This document shows positions 31,673 to 45,000 of a stretch of DNA of 64,000 nucleotides, piece by piece. The position numbers were made by a program, and so were the translations under genes. The notes beneath the pieces were generated by a model, which saw nothing but the letters and a program-made list of their open reading frames with translations, was not told the origin of the DNA and made no database searches. Source of the DNA: Moringa oleifera (lineage: Eukaryota > Streptophyta > Magnoliopsida > Brassicales > Moringaceae). The stretch lies in NCBI GenBank assembly GCA_021397835.1, contig JAJFZO010000609.1, forward strand, positions 808,501 through 872,500. Reading direction: 5' to 3'. The first letter of the stretch is position 1, and every line of letters begins with the position of its first letter.

Positions 31673-34600
31673 ATGTCTGAAACTTCTGCACCTACTTTTG
31701 TATACAGCCGAAGGAAGCTACAAAGGAACTCTATAGCCCCTTTTCCAGAGCAGGCCTTTGCAAAGACAAAGAAAACTGTTGATTGTCTTTCTGTTGTCAG
31801 TTCAGAGTCGCCTTCAGTGGCAGTGGAGGATCAGCATGGTCTTTCTCAAGTAGAGCCTGCAACTGAAGTTATTGGAGCTTCTTTCATGCCTTCACTTGCA
31901 TGCAATAAAGGAACCCATATTTCAAAATCAGAGTTAATCAATGGATATTCCGTTGTACAAGAGTGTTTTTCTGATGAAGCCCTGAAAAACTGCGCTCAGA
32001 AGACAATAGATATTGACAGTACAAATGATAGTTGTTCATCATCAAAGTCAAATCTTGAACTCGCTTTAGCTTCTATGAAGACGGAAGTGGATGACACCGG
32101 TGAATGTTCATCCTCTAGTGTAAGAGCTGCTGAAGTCATGGCAGAAGATCTATCTGACAAAGATATCTGCATCTTATTACTTAAAAACCAAGGGGTGCTT
32201 GAAAGAGCTTCACCTACTATGACTAGTTCTATGGAAGATGCTGGTATTAGCAGTAGTAGCAGCTGTTCGAGGGCATGCAAAATATGTGGGCGATCAGAGA
32301 CTACACTGAACATGTTAATATGTGATAACTGCGAAGAGGCGTTTCATACATCTTGCTGCAATCCCCGCATAAAGCAGATACCATGTGATGAGTGGTTTTG
32401 TCATTCATGTTTGAAAAAAAAGCGGAAAATTCTGAAGGAGACTACAACCAGAGGACTAACAAATGCCCATGGTGGTATGGGCAAATGTAGAAATTTTTCC
32501 TCTAAGGGTGAATCAAATCCAATAGCAATAATGTTGAGAGACCTTGAACCATTTAGAACAGGTGTTCGAATTGGCAAAGGCTTCCAAGCAGAAGTTCCAG
32601 AATGGTCAGGTCCAATTGATAAGTATGTTCTAACATAAACATTGATATTTTGTTGGTTTTTTGAATCAGTTATCTAGATGGGATGTATATGGTCATCAAC
32701 TCGTAGAAAACTTTTCCAGAATTCCTGTGTCTAGTGTCTAAGTGAAAAGTTTGTAAGTATGTCTCTCATTTATTCCCTCTTTTTTGTGGTACCATGTGAT
32801 TTAAATAGTCTCCATTTTTTGACAGACAAAATTCATGCCTGGAACAGGGCAACATGATTTTGGTATTGTTAGAGGAAAAATTTATCCTAGGAGCACATTC
32901 CATGTTATACCTATTGGCCTCTTGGATTGGAAATGTAGTAGGAATAGTGTAAACTCTATCATGACTTAGCAAATTATGGAAGCAAGAAACAAGTCATTGG
33001 TAGTTGGTTGCGATGACATTGACAAGCTGCATATTGGTGGCTTGCAATTGATTTTAATCAATGAAATTCTGCCTGGTGACATATTTATCAGGATGAGGCA
33101 CAAAAGTGGAATTTTTCATTTTGATGAATCAAGGTTGCTTATGCAGTATGTTTCACACAGGATTGCATGTCAATGAAACTGACATCAGAACAATATTTGA
33201 TGAGTTCTTTTATGTAGAACAGCACATCATTTCTTTCTATGTAAGAACTATTTTTTTTTTTTAATAATTCATCTGCTTTTATAACCTTTTTATTTGTTGT
33301 CCTTAATGGAATGAGCCTAGTCATCATGTTGAACTTTGCAAGATCATAGATCTTTAGTGTATCTGGATTGTTGTTCTTATTAGTGTATAGTCATTCCTGA
33401 TTATGGATCCTTGGTCCTTGGGTTTCATCATTGCTTTTTGTTTGGACAGCTTTTTTCAATACAGAAAAAGTTTTTCATTGCTGATGCCCTGTGCTCATAT
33501 GATTATTGCTTGGAGAAAGCAAGTATAGCTGATATAGTGGAGAGAGTGGAGAACAATAGTCATATTTGTGTGTTTGTTTTCTTTTGTACTAGAGTTGTCT
33601 CCTTCTTAGCTATGTGTGTTCTTTCTTACTTTGTAGAGAACTCTATCTGCTTTTTCCGGTTCATTCCATTTGTACTTGAAGTTTTGGTTTTGGTAGCAAA
33701 ATAATTAAAGTGGAAAATGGTATTATCATATGCATTTTGCGAGGCTAAAAATGATTTTTGCCCTTGAATAAATGGAATCATCATAGGCATTGTTGATCTA
33801 TATATCATAAAGCCTTATTTTTACTTTGATTATGATGCAGTGATGTTGATGCCATTGCGGAACCACTGGAAATAGATCCATCGGAGTTTATTAGTTTGCA
33901 GGTATGGCATCATGGTGTTTGTATGTGTCTTAATCATATTCCATTTTGTTGTAGAGTTGTTATAAATTTTGGAGAGAAGTAATGTTTCTTTCTTTATAGG
34001 GTTTGAATGACAAAAAAGCTTCTGAAGTCCACTCAATAGGAAATTGGCTTCAGTGTAAAGAGGTTATACAAGGCATAGGAGATAATGTTGATGGAACTGT
34101 CTGCGGGAAGTGGCGCAGGTAATCTAATGCCCTATTGTGCAATTTTACTTTTCTTCTTGGAATTCGCATTACTTAACTAGTATCTTTTTAGAAGCTTATA
34201 TGAAAAACAAGAGACCTGAAGCATTTTCTTTAGCTTGCTATCTAGCCTAGTAATCTTGATTTGGAGGTGATTTGATGGTCTGCTAAGTAACTGTGTAGTA
34301 TTTAGGTATATTGGAAGTATTTTTTTACTTATGTTACATAGACTTAGTTGTTAATTCTAAACTGATGTGTTCAGTATGAATGCTTGTGAGGAATTTATAT
34401 CTTATTATCTTGTTAATTTGATACAGCAAAAGGTTAGCTTAGAGAAAAAAGCAGAATAATGATCAAGAACAAACTTGAAGATTGCAATAGAGTTTGAAAC
34501 TTAGAGAATAATTTTGATAAATTGTATTGAATTACTTCTGACCATAACAATAAGTATTTAAATAGTGTTTATAATGCCAACAATAAAGGAAATAAACTAG

Positions 34601-37600
34601 AAATAGGAAACCTATGAAGAATAGGAAAGGAAAGCAAATAAACTAATAATAGGAAATTGACTTAAATTAGGAATAGAAAATTGAGTTAAAATAAATTAAA
34701 AATAGACAACTAATCAAAAAAACTTTGAATAGGAAACTAGAGATAAGAAACTAATCAAATAAACTTACAATAGAAAATTAATTAATCCCCTCCACTTTGA
34801 AGAAAACTCGTCCTCGAGTTTTGTGATTGCAAAGATAACTCATCGAGTTTTAGACATGGTCATATCAGTTGGAAAATCAACCTTATAAGTATTGTCTCCA
34901 ATATTCTCAAAAACACAAAAAAGACCAATCTTCTTATTGATATTGTATGTGTTAGTTGGACACCGATGCTTTTGGAGGTGGATCATCATCAAATCACTTC
35001 CATGAGCAACTTAGGGCGCCAATGTCGGTTTGCAATAGTCTGTTGCGGTGGAGATTAGCCTTTTTTAAAATTTTCTTCATCTTTGGCTAATTTTGTTGAA
35101 TATGCTGTGCAAACTCTTTTGACATTAGAGTAGGAAGATGAAATGAAAGATGGCCAATCATAAAGCTATGCTATTTAAGATTGATATACAACTTATTAGC
35201 TTGAAAGACTAATAAAACTTTCCTCAATTGGTGCTCCTCCTCATCCTTACAATAGATAATGACATCATCAAAATAAACTATTACAAATTTTCTAATAAAT
35301 GGATGAACTTGGTTCATTAACCACATGAATGTGTTTGGCATGTTTGATAGCCTAAAAAGCATCATTAGTCATTCGCAGAGGCCATCTTTAGTTTTGAAAA
35401 TTATTTTTCACTCATCTTTAGTTTGAATACGAATCATTATTTTATTAATAGCTCAATTGTTCACACACATTTGCCAGTTGTCATCTTTCTTTGGGGTAAG
35501 TAAAGTAAGGTTTGCATAAAGATTCATACTTTCACGAAAGAAGCTTTTATCAAGCGTCATGAACTTGTCGATGCAACTGTTCATTTGGGCTCATATGATA
35601 TCATGGCAAGTTCGACAAACTGGCTCCATGTACTAAATTAATGTCGTGTTGAATATTTCGCATAGGAAGTAATTCATTAAGAGGTAAATTATTGGGAATT
35701 AAATCGACAAGTATCTCTTGAATCTTGGTTGGAATTTCAATAGCTGCTTGAGATTGGCCTTTAACTTTAATATAGTTCAATTCCTTGACTTGCTTAGAAA
35801 ATTTTGGGCCTGTCATGTTGATGAATAGCAGCTTATCTTCCTTAGTAACATAATTACTTTCTGAAGGTGGAGACTATGATGTCAAAACGATGTTCTTGTG
35901 AAACCACCAAAAGGTGAAGGTATTATCTTGTCCTTTAGAAGTGGCGTTAACATCATACTGTCATGGTCTTCCCAATAAGATATGGCAAGCATCTAGATCC
36001 ACCACGTCACATACAGTCTCATCTTTATAATACTTCTCGATTGATAGAGGAACTTTGCAAACTTCTAGCACTTGAGCTTCTGGGTCTTTTTTAATCCATG
36101 GAATCTTGTATGGAGAAGGATGCTTCTCAATCTTCAAATTTAATGCTTTCATCAAAGCTTTGGAGACAGTTTTCTCGCTACTACCATCGTCAATAACCAT
36201 ATTACATACCTTGCTATGAACAGTGGATTTCGAAAGATCTTATGTCATTGAAAGTTGTCTAGTTACTTTGGGGCAAGCAATAGTTGTTGGACAATACACG
36301 CTATGTTTTCTCTATCATCTTCCAAGCTTGGGTCAACATGTGGTTGAGAGATCTAAGTTGCAAATCATGTTGATTTGTAGCCTTAGGATTCCTTACAACC
36401 AAATTTGTACGATACAAGCCCTGTTGACTACCATCCAATTTGCTGTCATGAGGCTGATTTGGTCATTACTCCATGGAATTAAATTAAATCTTCCTTTGCT
36501 TGTCAGTACAGTCACCATCTGCATGAGCTTGCGAAGGGTTTCGTTAATCCCGTCAAGTTGTTGCTCAATTTTTCCGAATCATCGTTCTTTGTCAATGACT
36601 TGTTTTCCACTAGAATCGTAGTTAATGATTAGATTAAGGTAAAAATTCTTGCTCTTGATATCAATTTGGTGCATGGGAAGATTTGCTTCAAGAAGTAGAA
36701 TAATGTTCAAGCATAAACTCGAATATCACAATAGAATCTAAAACTTAGAGAATAATTTTAATGTGTTATATTGAACTGCTTCCAATTATTACAATAAGCC
36801 TTTAAATAGTGTTTGTTATACCAAAAATAAAGGAAATAAATTAAGAATAGGAAACTTATGATGAATAGGAAAGTAAAGCAAATAAACTAAAAATAGGAAA
36901 TTGACTTCATTAGGAATAGGAGACTGAGTTAAAATAAACTAGAAATATGCAACTAATCAAATAAACTTAGAATAGGAAACTAGAAATAAGAAATTAATCA
37001 AATAAACTTAAAATAGAAAATTAATGTATGTGTGTGCTACATCATAATTGATGCTCATGATGCAGCAGATGGACCATATCTCTAATTCTCAATGTTGAAT
37101 ATCCTTGGCGATTTTACATTCATCGTTCTTTTATCTTGATAATCCATAATCTGATGATAACAAAGCACTTGGTTTCCCTAGAAACCCAATCAAGAAGTGG
37201 ACTTGTATCTTTGATCTGCAAATGCTGTCATGGTAAATGCTCCCGTTTCTGTCGCATCCAAAAATATTCATCCAAATATCTGATCTTGGATAAACTCATC
37301 TGCTGTATGGATTGAAGATTTGCTATCCTCCGAAGGTCCGGATCTTAGACCTTGAGATGTTTTGGATATTAATCAAGTGCCACTAGGTGAATGTCACCTA
37401 CTGGTGTTGGCTCAATGATAGGGAACTTCCTGCGAGGATGTTCTGGGTTCAAGGATGGACTGAAAAATGCTCTGGTGGTGTGAAATATGCCAAAGTTTCC
37501 TGAGAGGGGTTGTATGTGGTATAGACATAGTCCTTGACTTTTTTCACATTTCGACCTCATAGCAGTGTTGGTCTGCTATTGCTGAACCCCCTTGAGAGAG

Positions 37601-40600
37601 CACTTCGTAGTCCCCACAGCTAGCCATAGAAGAATAAGTTGTGTGCCTAATGTCCTCTTAGCATTAGTTCTCTAGCTGGTAAAGCTCCAATGGTCATGTT
37701 CTCAGAGAGTAGCCTCTGTCCTATCCCTTTTAATTAGCCAAAAAAGGAAAAATAAAATTTTCTACTAGGTAAAATGGTTGAGGAAAAGGACTACCAATTT
37801 TTACACTGTTCTTTTGGGGTTCTACTGGACTTTGGTTGTAGAAATCAATTTGAAAGGTCAAGATATCATTGAGAGAAAAATTATTTGTACAGAAGCTGTT
37901 GAGATTATTTCTTCTTTGATCTTCTGAACCTATACAAGGATGCAGAGAATATATTTGAGTGGTATAGGCAGTGTTGGTGGAGTCATGACATGTTGTTTTA
38001 AGTTTATTAGGCACTGCAGAAATTAAAGGCCGTTAATTTTATTCCACTTGAAGGATGCCAGAGTCTAGGTCAGAATTGATAAGGATGGAATCTAAGTAGT
38101 AAATTTGTCATATACTGCACAATTGGCAGGGTTTTTGCTGTGTAGGAAATGTGGTGATCCAATGCCCTATAAGATAACTAGCTGCTTAAGAAACTAAGTT
38201 CAAACTTGAGAAATTTCATTATGAATGACAAACATAATGAGAAATTGGTGCTTCAAGTGAAACACTGATGCAGAGTTGGTGTGTGACCTTTTGCTGCATC
38301 TTGTGCTTGCAATTAGTGGCAGCTCGGTCTCAAATCTTCTCATTTTTTGGGTAATCTGCTTTACACCTGGGACTAATAGAGGTGTTCAGTTTGCATTACT
38401 ATTTGGTAACAAGGTAGCTTTTTGTTCTAAAAGAACACTCAATTTACTAGTGAATTGGGGTTGCATTGTTTTGCCATTACATTGTGAGTTTTGTTGCATC
38501 GTAACTTTGAAACTCTCGAGATACGTGAGCTGTATTCTCAGATAAGTGATCAGTGTTTGGAGTTGATTAGAATATGATAAGGAATAAAATAAGAGGTCTG
38601 AGATGAAAGATAAAAAGGGAGAGTATGATGTAAATGGAATCAGACTAGACGAGAATCTAGAAGAAATTGCTGAGAATATTTGCAAGAGAAAGGTAAAGGA
38701 AAAGGGAAGGGAGAAAGACCATACAAACCAAACTCAGATTCATTCTAAGCAAGATATATCAAGAAATCAAGTTCATAAAATTTGGTTAGCTAGCAAGTTC
38801 GTGTCACAGTGACAAGATCTTAGGTATTTGCTTTGAGCTGCTTGGTATTCTTCAAGCTGGGAAAACTCTAATCTAAAATATATACTATTCAAAATGCAGC
38901 AGTATCTTGACTTATTAGGTTCCAAATAACTGTTTATAATGAGCTAGCTATTCATCAAATCTGTAAGGTAGCTATATTAAATTCTCAAGTTAAGTTGTTT
39001 ACAGGAGACAGCTAGGCTGGTAGCTCAGCCTTTTTTTGGTCCCTACTTTTAGTTAGTTACCTGATTTGAGTCCATAAAAAGGTTTTGATAAATTGTGCTG
39101 CTGAAAGAGTGTATCGATTTTTGGAGATGGAAGTTAAACTATCATATATGTGATGAAAATAATGCATCCTCAATACAACTTGCGATTACCTAATTATAGT
39201 CTATCTATTACCTAGTGGTATTCCAGTTGCGAGTCAATTTACATTTTAGGAAATTCTATAGTCGACCTTCTGTAATAGCAAGAGTGGTAGTAAATTGGCA
39301 TAGTACCATAAATCTGAAGAGTCGCTTATGCATTTATTTTTAGTTAGCAATTTGATATTATCATTTGAGGCTTGCATGTTTCTTTCTCTTACTTTTCTTG
39401 TTACATCGTTATTTTTCTAACCCATTATGTAGATGCCTGTATTGCTGTTTTGTTGATAATGCACCTTATTTTCTAGTAATTTTTTGTATCCTAGGGCTCC
39501 TCTTTTTGAAGTTCAAACTGATGATTGGGAGTGTTTCTGCTGTGTCCTCTGGGATCCATCACATGCTGATTGTGCTGTTCCTCAGGTGATAACCTTGTTC
39601 AATGTTGAGATTTCTCCTCTTATCTAGAATCTTTGCATTTCTTGGTTCTGTACTGTGAAGGCATTTGGATGGAAGCATTATACTATGAGTGACTGTTACT
39701 CTATGAAGTCTGCAAGATAAGCTAGGCCTAAAATGTCCTAGAAGAGAAAAGGATGGTTGCAAGTGTGGGCATTCTGTTAATCAACATTATGTTAAGAGCT
39801 TTACAAGGTCAACAGTCTTTTTATTATTGTATAGCGATTTGCATTTGTAGCATACATCACCTAGGATTAGTTTATTGAAACAATAACATAATGAGTAAGG
39901 TAGTTAATATTTTACTTTTTTGTTATATTTGGCTGTGAACAAATTTTATTTGGGACAGACATCATTAGATTGTGGGGCACCACGTGAAGCAAAGTATTCT
40001 AAGATTTCCATATATTGGGTATAATTAAGCCCCAGCTGTTATATGGGTTTAATTGTCCAGTTGAACTGAGAATTCAGTTGGATTTGTGTTAATGGCTCTG
40101 GGTTGGGAATGGTCTTGCTTTAATGGTGTGACTTGAGAGTTCATAACATGTACTTGATACATGCATAATGGAGCCAAGCAATGTATTGAAGCATAAAAGT
40201 GCTTTGCTCATGTCCTTTTTCACGTACAATTTATAGTGATATATATTACTTGATGGGCATTTCTCTTTAAGTCATTGAAAAGAAACACACAGTCACTTCT
40301 GACAGACTACGTAAATATGATTTCTCATTGTTATTAGCATCATCGTCATAACTTGATTGAGATGTTTACCTGGTTTTGCTGGCTTTAGTTTGTTAACACA
40401 TTTCTCCATTCATTGTATGCCAGCAATGTGTACTGAATCCTCTTCTTTTTCTTAATGCTTCCTAGACATTTCTAACCAAATTTCTTTTACATGGATTTCC
40501 TTAGGAGCTTGAAACCGATCAAGTTTTGAAGCAGCTTAAGTATATTGAGATGGTAAGTCTCAAGCTCTATTTTCATGATCCTTTAGCATTCAATTTCTTG

Positions 40601-41065
40601 TCATAGCTACTGTTCAGGGTGTGACAGTTAGTTCAAGGAATGGAGGATAATTTGGCATGTGGCTGCTGAGTTTGTTGAATCCTCGCATTCCTTGAGCTGT
40701 AGTCAGCTAACTGCTTCCAAGCACATACTTTGGCTTGAGCGACAACTTATGTACAAGTCTTAGCAAGTGATTAGAGAGACTTGCTTTTTCTTTGTCAGTG
40801 GCCTTTGGGTCAAATTGCCTTTGCTTCCATCATTGTAAAACACGGGGGTGAATGTGTTAAATTTTTAGCTTTGCCTTGGATAGTGGTTTATCATTTTCTC
40901 TCATTTAGCAGACAGATGGTTTGTCTAATTGTGGTTAGTGTTTCATGTCCTGTGTAGTTGAGGCCTCGGTTAGCAGCTAAACGGCAAAAACTCGGTCGCA
41001 CCAAGAGTGGTGGTTCCCAAGACAATCCTGGGGATGCGATGAATACGTGTAGTCCCTCAGTTTGA
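31673..41065 (+). CDS. PHD-finger protein, At1g77250 type, with CW-like C-terminal module
   Basis: Six coding exons: 31673-32622, 33841-33901, 34000-34118, 39495-39585, 40505-40552 and 40958-41065. The spliced frame is 1377 nt, 458 aa. The start is the first ATG in the large exon ([19 protein letters not shown]). Residues 202-247 form a canonical C4HC3 PHD finger (CKIC, CDNC, AFH, C, WFCHSC), followed by a Lys-rich tail. PHD fingers usually read histone H3 tails, so a nuclear chromatin role is expected. No specific function of this subfamily is claimed. Conserved [15 protein letters not shown] follows at 297-311. Residues 353-408 hold W-x-Q-C, C-x-K-W-R, W-x-C and C-x-x-P-x-E, the landmarks of a CW zinc finger with a longer first loop. 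The intron after exon 3 is 5.4 kb and contains a gypsy relic. The gene converges on PRHA. Confidence 0.9.
34430..34788 (-). repeat. 3' LTR of the gypsy relic
   Basis: This aligns along its length with 36664-37024. Shared words include CTTAGAGAATAATTTT, AATAAAGGAAATAAA and ATCAAATAAACTTA. By eye the two LTRs differ at very roughly one base in eight, so the insertion is old. Confidence 0.8.
35171..35365 (-). pseudogene. gypsy reverse transcriptase fragment
   Basis: The minus-strand frame contains [15 protein letters not shown] and [18 protein letters not shown], including the YFDD catalytic box and the FGLxNAP-type motif of Ty3/gypsy reverse transcriptases. It ends early, and no RNase H or integrase follows before the LTR. 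A linker frame upstream at 35816-35601 ([17 protein letters not shown]) belongs to the same polyprotein. Confidence 0.85.
35961..36200 (-). pseudogene. gypsy aspartic protease-region fragment
   Basis: The minus-strand frame reads [15 protein letters not shown] and, near its end, [16 protein letters not shown]. These are the active-site neighbourhood and the closing motif of Ty3/gypsy proteases (D-x-G-S/A-S-x-x and C-D-V-V-x-M-D-A-C-H-x-L-L-G-R-P). The gag-like frame to its right (about 36620-36480) includes [13 protein letters not shown]. All are broken. Confidence 0.8.
36664..37024 (-). repeat. 5' LTR of the gypsy relic
   Basis: Partner of the repeat at 34430-34788. It is placed as the 5' LTR because the primer binding site is next to its left edge when the element is read on the minus strand. 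Confidence 0.8.
37025..39494 (+). other. Remainder of PHD-gene intron 3
   Basis: Intronic DNA between the gypsy relic and exon 4. Open frames of 60-95 codons occur on both strands but match nothing I recognise. The exon-4 acceptor is TGTATCCTAG ending at 39494. Confidence 0.5.
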
Positions 41066-42007
41066 CAATTTTGGTGGTGAATCTACACCGCGTCCTTGGC
41101 TTGTACCTTGTATATTGAGTCATAGAAATCCGAACCTACAAATTTTGGAATTAGATGTGGTTCCACACAGTTTGACTTGTACTGTAACAGTTGCTAAGTA
41201 GTAGAATGATTACAAAGTGAGCTGTTGCACCCTTCCCCACCACCTAAACTAATTTAGTGTGATTTGTTGTGGTTGGTATACAAGTTTCCTTTGTAGCAGT
41301 ATACAGATCATTGATTTGCTCCTGAATTGATATCAACATTTATCAATTTGCCCCCTGTAGGCTTGTGGCAGGAGAATGAATAAAAATGGAAGCGGATATG
41401 GTCCTCACTGATTTCAGGTGGTAATCAGGAAGTTGATGTAGCATTCTGGGTTTACCTGTATGAGAAAAGTGACACATTAGGGGAGAATGGTGTAAGGAAC
41501 ACGAAAGTAGAATGGTTCCAGAGGAGAAAATGATTCCATGCAGGAACATATCCTCAGGTAAGCTGTGGTGTACTCTGCAAATTCGGGCAGAAAGCCAGAT
41601 ATGCCCCATGTTCAGCAATAATTACTGTCGCAAATCAATGGGCAAAACTCCGTAATGCAATTCATGCACTCTGAGAATGATGATTTTAATTAACATAAGG
41701 TCTGAATGACCGATTTAGTCTGAATCACAACTCAAACCATCAATGGTCTGTAGAAAAATCACAGTAAGACCTATGAACTCCGGATAGAACAAGTACACCA
41801 CTTTCTTTCATTTCTTGGATTAACTTTTAACCAAAAGGAGAAGAGAGGATAATATATCAGTAAAAAGGAAGCTCTACATTTTCATGGGGACTCACTGAGG
41901 CTTGGCAGATACACAACTCGTAAAAGATGAAAAATCATCTATCAAGATGTAAGACCCGCAAAACTTTTGACAGAAGGCTGTGAAAGAAATAACTAGGTCG
42001 TACAACC
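41066..42007. other. Convergent 3' ends of the PHD gene and PRHA
   Basis: About 940 bp between two stop codons facing each other. It must contain both 3' UTRs. No separate gene is seen. The poly(A) sites are not determined, and overlapping transcripts are possible. Confidence 0.5.
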
Positions 42008-45000
42008 TCAAGGTTTTTCCTTTAGTTCTGCAACAGGAACATATATCACTGACTCTTCAAAAATATGAGATTTATTCGACCTACTAGCTTTGTCATTTTG
42101 AAGTCTTAATAGTGTCTGCTTCATGTTTTCCAGTCTCGCCTTGGCCCTACAAAGTCTCTCGACCTCTTCTTCAAATGCTTGTAATCTACGTTCAGCATCA
42201 GTCTTGACCATCTTCTTCCCCTTTCGTTTGGCTTTCAAGAGCTTCTTCAGGCTCATATCATCACTGAACTCAATGCTAACCTGAAAGCAGAAAGTATTTA
42301 AAATATTAAAGCATGAAAACATCACAAACAATTGGCATTTAAAAGGCTTTTATGCTAACTCAGCCTTTACACTAAAAGCACTGTCAAGCATATGTACCAG
42401 ATTCAACTGCAACACCAAAATCTATCTCCATTGGTTAGATTTGATCAAAGGAAAGCACAATTGAAATTATAATTTTAATGTATGAGTTCTCGACACATTG
42501 GCTGCTATGTTTATGTAATTCCAAATCTAAGCTCCATTAGGTTATCTTTGAGCTCTGAACATGATTTAAGCACTAGATCATATACACAGCAGCTTTTTAA
42601 CGAAACAGTTCTAACAGAACAAAAAAGTGATTTTGCAAACTCAAGAATCTGTCCTGCAGAGAGGGCAACTTCATTATTACAACGATTTTGACAGTTGAAA
42701 GACAACAGGATTCACTTCTGAGGAATCAGCATTTTCTATGTATCTACTATATGTGTAATAAACTGCTGCTTCAACCTCTTAAAGTAGGACACTTTGAAAA
42801 TGCACCAAAAAAAAAAAAAAAAAGATTACATAGTTACCACTTACCACTACCAAATGTCAAAAAATGTTTTCTCTTGGCCATTGCAACAGAAGCTGTTGTA
42901 GAGACCATTACAAAGTATATTATCTTCAACTTGCATCTAATGTTTAAATCATCAATGTTAATTGGACATAAGAAAGAAAGGGGTGTAAACAGGGAACAAG
43001 GATTCTCAGCAGAGGATACTTTGCAGCTACTTGCAAGTGAACCTAAAGAATCATGATGATTTTGATTTTTCCTGATAGTGCTGCTAAAAGAATTTGGTTT
43101 CATTCCCTGATGGATCTTTCTAAAATCCTTCGTCCTATGAACCAATTTCACTGATGTGTCATCTAGTGTCACATCATCAGCGTTTCTCTTCTTCATTGCT
43201 TCTAGTCCAGAAACCCATGGCAAACCTAGGACTGAAAAAGTGAAGTTGTTTTGCTCGGTCTGCCAGCAGTGCTAAAGAATCTATATGACTTCTAGCTCAC
43301 TGAAAACTGTACCAAAATCCTTGCTTAAGATTTTTCCAATGTTGGAGGACTTGTAAACAAACCTGTTCTCCCTTCAACCCCCTCCCAAAAAAAAGAAAAA
43401 AAAAACAAAAATGATAATATAATAATAATAAAATAATTTTTCATTAGAGAGAGAGAGAGAGAGAGTCTGGTATCAACATTCCACAACAGGTATCAACATT
43501 CCACAACAGGGAAATGAAACTAAAAATTAGAGGTTATTAACATATTGAAGAACCATGTTCAATGTCATCAGGTCCAAAGGTTTTTTCGTTTTTTCCTTTT
43601 TTTTTTTTAAATAGAAAGGTCCAAAGGTTATTTAACAATCAGACAAATGCATCCCGAGCTCAATACCCATTTAAAATATCTAAACAACAAGATTTGATTC
43701 AATTCGCATCCAAATGAAAAGTTAATAAATAACTTTTAAGGAACAGTAGGGAAAGTTGTGTGGAACTTAACGTAATTCTTTATTGAGGTACTGTAAGGAT
43801 TACAACTCACCTTTCTGGTCTTTAGAGCCATATAACGAGCATTCTTAAACCATTTGCTCACCTGGAAAATGCAACTAAAGGATGAACCTGTAACTGGAAT
43901 ACATAAAGAACTAATAACAAGAAACAAAGACAGAATCAACATTATTGCTCACTTACTAAGACTTTGGTCCACCGTGTGTGTATATATATATATATATGTA
44001 TGTATACATTCTTAGCTTTTTTTTTTTTTTGGGACTAAGTTCTATCACATGGACATACTGACAATCATTTGTGCAGTTCATTGTCTCGGCATGCACCCCT
44101 TGGCCTAGCTCAGATAGATCAACAGAATTCAGACACCAATAAAGATCAAATTCAGTGTCCAGTGACAAAGGGAAAGGGTCAAGGGGATGGGGGACACAAG
44201 GAGAATATTTTCTCCCACTCTAGAAAGCTGGTCAACTACATGTTCTTTTTCTAATTTCCCTTTCTTTGACGTGCCAAATAAGTATTCCACTCTTCAAATT
44301 TACCAGAACTATACCACTTACCATAAGGCTGTCTGCCAAAAAAAAATCCAAATATAGGATTTAATATGTTCCACTGTTATTGTTCTTGTTATTTACTAGA
44401 CATTTATACATCATCAAATTTGTGGTAAACTATCTTATTGATGACTATGTTTCAATGTGTACTATGTACTCGTACATCAAAACAGAGTTCACAGATACAT
44501 TTCATCAGTACTTTCACAGCTTTAGTTACCATTACCTTCTCTGGTTGAAGACCCAACTCTTTTGAAAGATTCTCCTTGACAGTTCGAGAAGGAAGTTCAT
44601 TCTCTGCAAACACCTGGCGAAGCTTCTGGTATGGGACATAACAATTGAAAGGCACAAAAGCATGGCACAAAGTACATTATTTTATCGTGGAATGGAAAGG
44701 GAAAGAACAAAAGAAGAGAAGAGGAAGTTCTAATTGCTTTGTAAGAACAGTTAAATCATTTACTACCTCAACTGCATTGCGTGGAATCCTGAAAATTGAC
44801 CTTCTAACTTTGTGGTCTGGAGGAAGTTCCTGTCTTACTTCTACAGTTTCAGAATTTAGGCATTTCTTCTCACCTTCATACAGAGTCATAAGGGTGCTTA
44901 CAGCATCTGATTCCTTTTCTCTCCGCCTTTTTCTACGAGGACCCCAGTCTTCATCTTCACTAATTTGCTCATATATAGGAGCATCCTTTCCAAACATTTC

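Larger units (their letters stand above)
34430..37024 (-). mobile_element. Internally deleted Ty3/gypsy LTR retrotransposon in a PHD-gene intron
   Basis: Two direct repeats of about 350 bp (34430-34788 and 36664-37024) flank a minus-strand internal region. A degenerate Met-tRNA-type primer binding site (minus-strand GATATCAAGAGC) lies at 36651-36662, beside the 5' LTR. A purine tract (minus-strand AAAGTGGAGGGG) abuts the 3' LTR at about 34790. Between them are gag, protease and partial reverse transcriptase remnants. The RNase H and integrase are missing. Many stops are present. It sits opposite to the host gene, inside the intron 34119-39494. Confidence 0.82.
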
